Shown piece by piece: positions 1 to 7,163 of a stretch of DNA of 64,000 nucleotides. The notes under the pieces were generated by a model. It did not search any database. It was not told the DNA's origin and saw only the letters and a program-made list of their open reading frames with translations. The DNA comes from Spirochaeta isovalerica (GTDB lineage Bacteria > Spirochaetota > Spirochaetia > DSM-2461), in the NCBI RefSeq assembly GCF_014207565.1, contig NZ_JACHGJ010000009.1, positions 109,407 through 173,406 of the forward strand, read 5' to 3'. Every line of letters starts with the position of its first letter. Within the stretch, counting starts at the first letter, position 1. The position numbers were made by a program, and so were the translations under genes.

Positions 1-412
1 TGTCGACCGTATTGAGTTCGCCTTTACGATTGGTTGTAAAGGGAGCGAGAATCAAAGCTCCGGCGCGGATGGAAGGAATAAGGGAAAGCTGCAGAAAGAG
101 AGGGTATGATTCCGTGTCTGCATAATCGTGATGATTAAACCGGGCATAATCCCTTTCGTTCATCCAGTCGGCTTTTTTCTTCCGCCGGACAGGACTTTCA
201 GGGGAACGCATCAGCGCCAGGCGATTGTAGAAATCGATTATAACGGCTTTGCTGTTTTTCCGGGGAGAGAGATCCTCCCCTCTCAGATAACCCTCTTTTT
301 CAAAAGAAATAAAAAGTGTCCTGGCCCTTTCCGTTTCATCCTTTGTTGGGGGAAACATCCGGGACAGCTCTTTCCAGCTTACCTTTTTTCCAGTCCGTAT
401 ATTCTGTTCCAT
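1..412 (-). CDS. Hypothetical protein, 3' part cut by window edge
   Basis: A minus-strand frame starts at an ATG (412-410) and runs without a stop to base 1, giving 137 residues that begin MEQNIRTGKKVSWKEL and continue off the window. The start lies 28 bases after the stop of the polyprenyl synthetase gene, on the same strand, so the two are probably co-transcribed. Residues 10-50 are charged and helical-looking. The visible end (GALILAPFTTNRKGEL) is more hydrophobic. I do not recognise the family. The plus-strand open frame over the same bases has no ribosome site or neighbour logic and is taken as a shadow. Confidence 0.6.
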   Translation of the reverse strand, partial: MEQNIRTGKKVSWKELSRMFPPTKDETERARTLFISFEKEGYLRGEDLSPRKNSKAVIIDFYNRLALMRSPESPVRRKKKADWMNERDYARFNHHDYADTESYPLFLQLSLIPSIRAGALILAPFTTNRKGELNTVD

Positions 413-440
413 AGTAACAGTGTAAACGGAAAGGGTGAAT

Positions 441-1487
441 TTACAACATTTTTTCGATAAAGCCATCCACGACTTCGATCATCAATCGGACAGCCTCTTT
501 TCCGGGAAAGAGTTCTTTCAATTCAGCTTTGGCTTTATTGAGAACCTCCAGACCCATTATTCCGGCTTTTTCAAGAGATCCGGATCCCTCGATCATGGAA
601 ATGGCCTCTGCGACTGCTTCGACAGCAGCGGATTCATCATCGCCGGCAGCTTTTTCAAAAAGCACTTTCATCGGTTCGATGCTCTCCGGAACGGCCTCGC
701 AATGGAGAATCATCGGAAGGCTTTTCTTACCTTCCACAATATCGTCGCCCCGCATTTTACCGGGATTCCCTTTTTTCAGATTCATAACATCGTCGAGAAT
801 CTGGAATCCGACGCCGATATCCTCCCAGATCTGCCCGGCCTTTTTTTCCAGCTCTTTTGAACCGCCCGCTTCGATAACCGCCAGGTTGGCCGCCAGAGAG
901 GAAAGACATCCCGTTTTGAAACGGGTCATCTGAAGATACTCCACTTCAGTCGGAATATAATCGTGATCATTGTGCCACTGAATATCCATTCCCTGTCCGA
1001 AATGGAGCCGCCTCATAGCTCGGGAATAAGCACTGTATAGGCGGAATTTTCCTTCAGGAGCCAGCGAACTCTCATCAATCAGATATGAGGGGAGAAAATA
1101 CATCAGGTTTCCCGCATTGATGGAAATATCATCGCCGTGAATGATGTGGACCGATTTTCCGCCCCGCCTCTCTTCCGATTTATCCTCGATATCATCGACT
1201 ATCAGGCTTCCGTTATGGGGAAGCTCCACCAGAGGAGTCAACCTGTAAACCTCTTCGGAACCGCCTGCGGCTTCAGCCATGAGAACCATAACCAGAGGCC
1301 GCCACCTCTTTCCTCCCCGGCCGAGAAGTTCCAGCCCGGGCGCATTGAACCGGTCGGCGGTCGGTTCATCAAGGCCTTCGCTAACATCTCCGGCAACCTT
1401 CTCTATCCAGTTGCGGCTGCTCTTTTCAGGCATGGTGCGGTAAAGAGCATCTTCTATCTTTTCCAATCTGTCCTTATAATGGTTCAT
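441..1487 (-). CDS. Polyprenyl synthetase family protein (isoprenyl diphosphate synthase)
   Basis: Predicted cytoplasmic trans-prenyltransferase that condenses isopentenyl diphosphate onto an allylic diphosphate to make precursors for quinones or lipid carriers. The 348 residues fit the family. Visible motifs are GGKRWRP (about 58-64), the first Asp-rich motif DDIED (98-102), a second motif read as DDVMN (232-236) where DDxxD is usual, and GDDIVEGKKSLPMI (about 247-260), the usual GxDxxEGKxTLP segment. The final Asp-to-Asn change in motif two and the DDxxD without the longer insertion leave chain length undecided. It is divergent from rlmE with 65 bases between and is followed by the truncated gene at 1-412. 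Confidence 0.88.
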   Translation of the reverse strand: MNHYKDRLEKIEDALYRTMPEKSSRNWIEKVAGDVSEGLDEPTADRFNAPGLELLGRGGKRWRPLVMVLMAEAAGGSEEVYRLTPLVELPHNGSLIVDDIEDKSEERRGGKSVHIIHGDDISINAGNLMYFLPSYLIDESSLAPEGKFRLYSAYSRAMRRLHFGQGMDIQWHNDHDYIPTEVEYLQMTRFKTGCLSSLAANLAVIEAGGSKELEKKAGQIWEDIGVGFQILDDVMNLKKGNPGKMRGDDIVEGKKSLPMILHCEAVPESIEPMKVLFEKAAGDDESAAVEAVAEAISMIEGSGSLEKAGIMGLEVLNKAKAELKELFPGKEAVRLMIEVVDGFIEKML

Positions 1488-1552
1488 AGAAATGAGTCTC
1501 TCTCACAGAGTCTTCCTCGTCAAGAAGGAAAGAGATAAAAAGGCGGCGCTAA

Positions 1553-2158
1553 ATGGCAAAAAGAGAAAAACCGGACTTTTACGCGGAAAAGGCCAGAAAA
1601 GAGGGCTATCCGGCGCGATCCGTATACAAGCTCGAAGAAATACAGAAAAAATTCAATATCATTCGGCCCGGGTATAAGATCATAGATGTGGGGGCTTCCC
1701 CGGGAAGCTGGACCATGTATGCTCTTCAGCAGACAAAAGGACAGGGGCTTGTTGTCGGAGCCGACCTGAAACCCATGGGTCTGAAAAAGAGTTATCCCAA
1801 TTTCTTTTTTATGCAGGGCGATATTTTCGAAGAGGAAACCATCGGCTTTCTCGCGGAAAAAGGGCCCTACGATACGATCCTCAGTGATGCGGCACCCTCC
1901 ACAACGGGAAACAGAACGATCGATACAGGACGCTCCTATTCTTTGGTGGAACGGATAATCGGGCTCGCTGATCCTCTTCTAAAAAAAGGAGGATCCATGG
2001 TCGTGAAGATTTTTCAGGGCGGAGATGAAAAAGATCTGTTAGAATATATGAGAACCCTTTTCGCTTCAGTAAAAATACTGAAACCGAAAGCTGTGAGGAA
2101 GGAGTCTTTTGAAACTTATTTTATCGGATTGGAATACAAGGGGACGGAATCTGAATAA
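1553..2158 (+). CDS. rlmE: 23S rRNA 2'-O-ribose U2552 methyltransferase RlmE (FtsJ)
   Basis: SAM-dependent methyltransferase that 2'-O-methylates the A-loop uridine of 23S rRNA late in 50S assembly. The 201-residue size is typical. It shows the SAM-binding loop DVGASPGSW (45-53) and the catalytic K-D-K-E tetrad, read as K26 (RSVYK), D112 (SDAAP), K152 (VVKIF) and E187 (SFETYF). Start ATG at 1553 gives MAKREKPDFYAEKA, a normal family N-terminus. Its last 50 bases overlap the next gene, so the two are translationally coupled. Confidence 0.93.
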   Translation: MAKREKPDFYAEKARKEGYPARSVYKLEEIQKKFNIIRPGYKIIDVGASPGSWTMYALQQTKGQGLVVGADLKPMGLKKSYPNFFFMQGDIFEEETIGFLAEKGPYDTILSDAAPSTTGNRTIDTGRSYSLVERIIGLADPLLKKGGSMVVKIFQGGDEKDLLEYMRTLFASVKILKPKAVRKESFETYFIGLEYKGTESE

Positions 2159-2789
2159 ATTACTAACATCTCTTTCAGCGTTACTTTTTTTTTCCTGCGC
2201 CTCAGCCCCGCAAACGGGAGAAGCTCCCCTGCCTGAGGATTTATCTTCGAGCGGGGATGTTCTGAGCGAAACCCAGGCGAAAGTCGTGGAAGGATCATAC
2301 TGGGCCCTGGGAAAAAGCCAGCTTAAGGTCAGGGACAAAGTATTCAATCTCGACTGTTCCGGCACGGTCATGGCTGTATATTATTATGCGGGAATCGACC
2401 TGTCCCGCGATTTCGGAAAATATACAGGAGGGGGAACAGAGCGGATCTTTAAATATCTTGAAGAAAGCGATCTTCTCTACGACACGGAAATGCCTGTTCC
2501 CGGAGATATTATCTTCTGGGATAATACATATGATAAAAACGGAGACGGCGTTCGCAACGACGAACTGACTCATATGGGCATTGTCGTCAAGATCGATGAA
2601 GACGGAACGGTTACCTATCTTCATGAACATTATAAGAAGGGAATTATTCTTGAGAAGATGAACCTCAAATTCCCCGATGATATGGAAAAGAACTCGGCTA
2701 TGAGAATGAAAGGGACGGGAATGAACGGCGGTTGGCTGTCCAGTCACCTTTATCGGATTCTGGCCATGGGATATGAACTAGACGAGTAA
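2109..2789 (+). CDS. NlpC/P60-like cysteine peptidase, lipoprotein
   Basis: Probable cell-wall peptidase on the periplasmic side. The TTG start at 2109 is chosen because an AAGGAG motif lies 4-5 bases upstream and the resulting N-terminus is a lipoprotein signal: basic n-region, hydrophobic SLSALLFFS, then Cys30. The catalytic Cys is in NLDCSGTVMAVYY (C83) and the His in ELTHMGIVV (H155), the order seen in NlpC/P60 or CHAP-type amidases. Between them, DKNGDGVRNDE (142-152) resembles a calcium-binding EF/dockerin loop, which is unusual for the family. It overlaps the rlmE 3' end by 50 bases. Confidence 0.72.
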   Translation: MKLILSDWNTRGRNLNKLLTSLSALLFFSCASAPQTGEAPLPEDLSSSGDVLSETQAKVVEGSYWALGKSQLKVRDKVFNLDCSGTVMAVYYYAGIDLSRDFGKYTGGGTERIFKYLEESDLLYDTEMPVPGDIIFWDNTYDKNGDGVRNDELTHMGIVVKIDEDGTVTYLHEHYKKGIILEKMNLKFPDDMEKNSAMRMKGTGMNGGWLSSHLYRILAMGYELDE

Positions 2790-2800
2790 GGAGAGATAAC

Positions 2801-3073
2801 ATGACAACAGGAATTTTCTTTGTTAAAATCCGGGACGACTACGAGAAGCAGATCCAGGAATACTTCCCCCATATTTCACGAACCTATATCGATATTGCGC
2901 GAAACTTCAACAGAGACAAAATCTACCCCGTTCTCAGTATCAAAGAGGTCACTCTTATTGCGGAAAACAATGAGAACATCGACACGTCTCAGTTTCTCGT
3001 TCCGACGGAAAACAACAACTTCATGTGGGTTCTGGCTGAAATGTTCCAGTACGCCGGTTTGACTGAAAAATAG
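2801..3073 (+). CDS. Small hypothetical protein (90 aa)
   Basis: Unrecognised. An AAGGAGAG ribosome site lies a few bases before the ATG, and the gene sits 11 bases after the NlpC-like gene and 6 before the NnrE-NnrD fusion, so it is a real operon member. The product MTTGIFFVKIRDDYEK... has no signal peptide, membrane segment or cysteine. A hydrophobic-charged alternation suggests a small alpha/beta fold. It ends with an aromatic helix (NNFMWVLAEMFQYAGL). No function is assigned. Confidence 0.7.
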   Translation: MTTGIFFVKIRDDYEKQIQEYFPHISRTYIDIARNFNRDKIYPVLSIKEVTLIAENNENIDTSQFLVPTENNNFMWVLAEMFQYAGLTEK

Positions 3074-3079
3074 AAACCC

Positions 3080-4654
3080 ATGAAAATAGTAACCGTATCC
3101 CAGGCTGCGGCAATGGACAGTAAAGCCGAGGGAGAATATGCTCTGCCTCAGCTTATTTTGATGGAAAATGCCGCCGGCGCCGCCTGCAGGCTCATTCGTC
3201 AGAAGTTGGTTATAGAGGAAACAAACTTTCTCGTTCTCTGCGGTTCGGGCAACAACGGCGGAGACGGGCTGGCTTTGGCAAGGCTGCTCTATTCAGCCGG
3301 AGGAGCACCTCTCGTTTTAATGACTTCTTCTCCGGAAAAGCTGTCCGGTCCGGCACGGCAAAACTACGAGATTCTGAAAAACTATCCCATTGAAATCCTG
3401 CTTCAGTTCAGCGAAGAGCGACTCCGCAAAGAACTGGAAGAAACCGACGTTGTAATCGATGCCCTTCTGGGAACAGGTTTGAGCCGTGAAATCGGCGGCT
3501 CTCTGGCCCGATACATAGAGCTAATTAACGAATCGGAAAAAAAGGTTTTTTCCATTGATATACCAACAGGAATAAACGGCGATACGGGTCAGGTCATGGG
3601 TTCGGCCATTCAGGCGGCTCATACAATTTCCTTCGGCGCTCTGAAACCGGGTAACTTTCTCTATCCCGGTTACGGATTCAACGGGGAGGTGTCTCTATCC
3701 CGAATTTCTCTTCCTCCGGAAATCTACGATTCCGGGGAGTTCTCCATTGAGCTCAACGACTACCCTCCTCTTCCTGTCAGAGAGGAAACCGGACACAAGA
3801 AGAGCTTCGGCAATATACTGACGATTTCCGGCGCGGCGAATTATTTCGGCGCTCCGGTCTTTGCCGCGGCAGGCGTTCTTAAAAGCGGAGGGGGATTCAG
3901 CCGGCTTGCTTCTCCGGCATCCATCATCCCCTATCTGGCCGCTCAGCTTCCCGAAGCCGTTTTTCTCCCGATGGAGGAAACCGATCAGAGAAGCATTTCC
4001 CCTTCAAACCTGAATATTCTTCTGAAAGAGGCCGATAAATCTGACGGCGTTGTAATAGGCCCGGGAATGTCCCTCAACAGCCGGACAGCCGAACTGATAT
4101 GCAGCTTTATTCGAGCCTTTGAAGGTTTTACTGTGGTTGATGGAGACGCCTTAAGTGCCGTTGCGGGAAAATATCACCTTTTTGAAAACAGAAGGGGCGC
4201 GACCGTTCTGACTCCTCATACCGGAGAAATGGCCCGGCTTTGCGCAACCACCGTCGAGGAAATCCGGAAGGATCCTGTAAAAATCGTCAGACGATGCGCC
4301 GGGGACTACCATGCGATTGCGGTTTTGAAAGGCCCGCACAGCCTGATCGGGTTCCCCGATGGCCGGGTCATTATCAATACTTCGGGCAATTCGGGCTTGG
4401 GAACCGCCGGCTCCGGTGATATTCTGGCAGGGATGATTGCGGGACTTTTTGGTGCGGGGCTTGACGGCGAAGACGCAGTCAAAGCAGGAGTTTTCCTCCA
4501 TGGCTTTGCAGGAGATATCGCCGCAGATAAACTGGGCAAAGACAGCCTTACGGCCAGAGATATTCTCGAAGCTGTTCCCCCGGCTGTCAAGCGATACCGG
4601 GAAAATTATGACGCTTCGATCGGATTTTACCGCGATTTAGTCAGCGAAGTATAG
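3080..4654 (+). CDS. nnrE-nnrD: Bifunctional NAD(P)H-hydrate epimerase / ADP-dependent dehydratase
   Basis: Repairs hydrated NADH and NADPH. The N-terminal YjeF_N domain (about 1-215) epimerises R- and S-NAD(P)HX, and the C-terminal ribokinase-like carbohydrate-kinase domain (about 225-510) dehydrates S-NAD(P)HX using ADP. Visible motifs are MENAAGAA, GSGNNGGDGLALARLL and SIDIPTGINGDTG in the first half, then VVDGDALSAV, LTPHTGEMARL, VLKGPHSLI and GTAGSGDILAGMIAGLFGAG in the second. The length of 524 residues matches full fusions such as E. coli NnrD. The next gene starts 10 bases later. Confidence 0.93.
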   Translation: MKIVTVSQAAAMDSKAEGEYALPQLILMENAAGAACRLIRQKLVIEETNFLVLCGSGNNGGDGLALARLLYSAGGAPLVLMTSSPEKLSGPARQNYEILKNYPIEILLQFSEERLRKELEETDVVIDALLGTGLSREIGGSLARYIELINESEKKVFSIDIPTGINGDTGQVMGSAIQAAHTISFGALKPGNFLYPGYGFNGEVSLSRISLPPEIYDSGEFSIELNDYPPLPVREETGHKKSFGNILTISGAANYFGAPVFAAAGVLKSGGGFSRLASPASIIPYLAAQLPEAVFLPMEETDQRSISPSNLNILLKEADKSDGVVIGPGMSLNSRTAELICSFIRAFEGFTVVDGDALSAVAGKYHLFENRRGATVLTPHTGEMARLCATTVEEIRKDPVKIVRRCAGDYHAIAVLKGPHSLIGFPDGRVIINTSGNSGLGTAGSGDILAGMIAGLFGAGLDGEDAVKAGVFLHGFAGDIAADKLGKDSLTARDILEAVPPAVKRYRENYDASIGFYRDLVSEV

Positions 4655-4664
4655 GAGACAAATA

Positions 4665-4973
4665 ATGGTTGTTTATTGCGTAAACGTATTTGTAAAACAG
4701 GAGAATATCCAAGCTTTTATAGAGGCGACCGAAGTGAACCACAGAGAAACCCGCAAAGAACCGGGAAATCTCAGATTCGATGTCATTCAGCATGACGAGG
4801 ATAAATCCCGGTTTATGCTCTATGAAGTCTACAAATCCCCCGAAGCTGTAGCTGCCCATAAGGAAACGGATCACTATCTCTCATGGCGAAATACTGTTGC
4901 TCCCTTTATGGCAAAGGACCGCGAAGGAGTGCGCTTCAGTCCGCTTTTTCCTGAAGAGGAAAAGGAATGGTAG
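4665..4973 (+). CDS. Antibiotic biosynthesis monooxygenase (ABM) domain protein
   Basis: A 102-residue stand-alone ABM fold (ferredoxin-like dimer), closest in pattern to LsrG/YgiN-type proteins: VVYCVNVFVK at strand 1, NHRETRKEPGNLRFDVIQ, then RFMLYEVYKSPEAVAAHKETDHY. Such proteins act on quinols or the phospho-AI-2 degradation product, and some have no known substrate. No Lsr genes are present, so the role here is open. It follows nnrE-nnrD by 10 bases and overlaps the start of the alcohol dehydrogenase by 7 bases, suggesting a shared redox context. Confidence 0.8.
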   Translation: MVVYCVNVFVKQENIQAFIEATEVNHRETRKEPGNLRFDVIQHDEDKSRFMLYEVYKSPEAVAAHKETDHYLSWRNTVAPFMAKDREGVRFSPLFPEEEKEW

Positions 4974-6097
4974 ACAGTTTCTCTATTTCCGGCGGAGGAC
5001 AACTGGTTTTCGGCCCCGGCCGGTTAGCGGAACTGAAGAGCTTTACCGATACGGGCTCGGCCGTGCTCATCTGCGGCAATTCATTTTTGAAGAGCAGCCG
5101 ATCCGATTCCCTAAGAGCCGAAGCGGCATTTACCTTTGCGGTAAGCGGAGAACCGGATCCCGATCTGATCGATTCCATAACGGAAAAAATCAAAGGGGAA
5201 GCGAGATCAGTCATCGCCGTAGGAGGGGGAAGCGCCCTCGATACGGGGAAAGCTGTCGCAGCCATGTGCTGCTCCGGAGGTTCCGTTGAAGAATACCTCG
5301 AAGGAGTGGGAACGAAAAAGCCCGAAGGGAAAACCCTTCCTCTTATTGCCGTTCCCACGACGGCCGGAACCGGCAGCGAAGCGACGAAAAATGCCGTAAT
5401 CGCCCGCAAGGGAGAAAAGGGATATAAAAAATCCCTACGCCATGAAAACTATATACCTTCCGTAGCACTCATCGATCCGGAACTTTATATCACCTGCCCT
5501 GCCCCGGTAATGGCATCTTGCGGCATGGACGCCTTCAGCCAGTTACTGGAATCCTATATTTCGACAAAATCGAATATCTATACAGATACACTGGCCTGGA
5601 GGGGACTGACTCTCTTTCTCGATAGTTTTATGGATCTTTTTGAATGCGATGAAATAGATATTGGGAAAATGGGTCATATCGCTTTCGCCGCTTATCTTTC
5701 AGGTATAACTCTGGCTAACGCCGGCCTGGGAACAGTTCATGGTATAGCCGGCCCTCTTGGAGGCTTTTTTGAGATTCCCCACGGAACAGCCTGCGGAACC
5801 CTGATGCCGGAGACAATGAGGCGGACTGCAGAGCGACTGACCGCTTCAGGAGAGAGAGCGGGTTTCGATACGCTGGAGAAAATGGACCGGCTGGGCCGGT
5901 ATGCCGGAGGTTCAGACCGGAACAGGCTTCTGGAGATTCTCGATTACTGGCAGGATAAGCTCGATATCCCCCGATTATCTTCTTTCGGAATTCACGAGGA
6001 TGATATGGGGCGAATCGTTTCTGCATCTGGGAATAAAAACAATCCTTACCTATTCTCGGACGATGAGTTAACAGATCTGATAAAAGCCCGGCTATAA
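4967..6097 (+). CDS. Iron-containing alcohol dehydrogenase family protein
   Basis: Group III NAD(P)-dependent dehydrogenase of 376 residues. The Rossmann part carries GGGSALDTGKAVA and PTTAGTGSEATKNAV. The metal site should come from D in CGMDAFSQLLESY, then H in TVHGIAGPLGG and H in EIPHGTACGTLMP. The position usually written DAxxHxxE is Gln here (MDAFSQLLE), a substitution I recall in some subfamilies, so metal type and activity should not be assumed. Substrate unknown. It is last in the 1553-6097 operon and convergent with the next gene, 10 bases away. Confidence 0.85.
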   Translation: MVDSFSISGGGQLVFGPGRLAELKSFTDTGSAVLICGNSFLKSSRSDSLRAEAAFTFAVSGEPDPDLIDSITEKIKGEARSVIAVGGGSALDTGKAVAAMCCSGGSVEEYLEGVGTKKPEGKTLPLIAVPTTAGTGSEATKNAVIARKGEKGYKKSLRHENYIPSVALIDPELYITCPAPVMASCGMDAFSQLLESYISTKSNIYTDTLAWRGLTLFLDSFMDLFECDEIDIGKMGHIAFAAYLSGITLANAGLGTVHGIAGPLGGFFEIPHGTACGTLMPETMRRTAERLTASGERAGFDTLEKMDRLGRYAGGSDRNRLLEILDYWQDKLDIPRLSSFGIHEDDMGRIVSASGNKNNPYLFSDDELTDLIKARL

Positions 6098-6107
6098 ACG
6101 GATAGGA

Positions 6108-7085
6108 TCAGTAATCTCCGGTAATGCTGTTAATAACAGTACCGTTATGAAGATAGGTCTCGAGCACTTGGCAGGCGCCGGTCAATTGCCCCAGTTTTCC
6201 TTCGGGAGCATGGCTGGCCGCATGAGGCGATATGACGACATTGGGCAGTTCATGGAAGGGAAACGCCGATCCCGTGACAGCCGGATTTTCTTTCGAGGGG
6301 TACTCATACCAGGCATCGATTCCGGCACCCTTTACTGTTCCGCTTTTCAGGGCATCAAAAAAAGGTTCCTCTTCAATAAGAGATCCCCGTCCGACGTTTA
6401 TGACAAATTTCCCCTCCAGAAGGGATATTTTATCACGGCTGATGATGTTCTCTGTTTCCTTTGTCGAAGGAAGTGCCAGGAAAACGAGGTCTCCGAAACG
6501 CAGGGCCTCATCGAGGTCGGTGGTAATGGCATCAAAATAATCCGTCAGTTCCCCGGAATTTTTTCTGAACCCCAGAACAGAACAATCAAACCCTTTCAGA
6601 AGCCGGGACAGGCTTTTCCCGATAGATCCAGTACCGAGAATGGAGATCTTCTTTCCCGCAATGGAATACCAGTAATCGAAAGGCCTGCTCTGGTCTCCCG
6701 TTCTATGCCAGTTGCCTTCTTTCATATCATTGTGAAATTCAACAATTCTACCGCAACAGGCCATAGCCAGTCCCAATGCCCGCTCTGCGACTACCGCCCC
6801 GTTTCCATGGCTGTTCGCGACAGAAATCATTCGACTGCGGATCAGGGGAAAGTTAAGCTGTCCGACACCGGCGTAGGGTACGATAATCAGTTTGAGTTCC
6901 GCAGCTCTTTTGATAATATCATCAGAGGGATTTCCATAAACCAGAATATGCGAATCCAGCGCATGTTCCAGATACTCATCTTTCGAACGGGCACAGATGA
7001 AAGAATGCTCTTTCCATTTTTCTTTCAATTCATCAATCAGGGCGGGGAATTCTTCGGTCAAATGGGTAAAAAAGAGGATTTTCAT
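6108..7085 (-). CDS. D-2-hydroxyacid dehydrogenase family protein
   Basis: NAD-dependent dehydrogenase of 325 residues. The dinucleotide-binding loop is ILGTGSIGKSLSRLL. Family landmarks follow in order: FLALPSTKETENII, INVGRGSLIEEEPF (catalytic Arg region), GAGIDAWYEYPS and VISPHAASHAPEGK with the catalytic His. The N-terminal lid domain is divergent (MKILFFTHLTEEFPALIDEL) and gives no substrate hint. Divergent from the GGDEF-EAL gene with 78 bases between. The 316-codon open frame on the opposite strand is a shadow. Confidence 0.85.
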   Translation of the reverse strand: MKILFFTHLTEEFPALIDELKEKWKEHSFICARSKDEYLEHALDSHILVYGNPSDDIIKRAAELKLIIVPYAGVGQLNFPLIRSRMISVANSHGNGAVVAERALGLAMACCGRIVEFHNDMKEGNWHRTGDQSRPFDYWYSIAGKKISILGTGSIGKSLSRLLKGFDCSVLGFRKNSGELTDYFDAITTDLDEALRFGDLVFLALPSTKETENIISRDKISLLEGKFVINVGRGSLIEEEPFFDALKSGTVKGAGIDAWYEYPSKENPAVTGSAFPFHELPNVVISPHAASHAPEGKLGQLTGACQVLETYLHNGTVINSITGDY

Positions 7086-7163
7086 ATCTATTTCTGATTA
7101 TAAACAGTTCTAGGAATATTTCCTATAGAATCAAATGGAATCTAATGAGAAAATAGAACACTA

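Noticed and set aside
6147..7097. 316-codon open frame opposite the 2-hydroxyacid dehydrogenase gene
   Set aside because: No ribosome site and no recognisable family; the minus-strand gene has all dehydrogenase motifs. The long frame is a codon-bias shadow.
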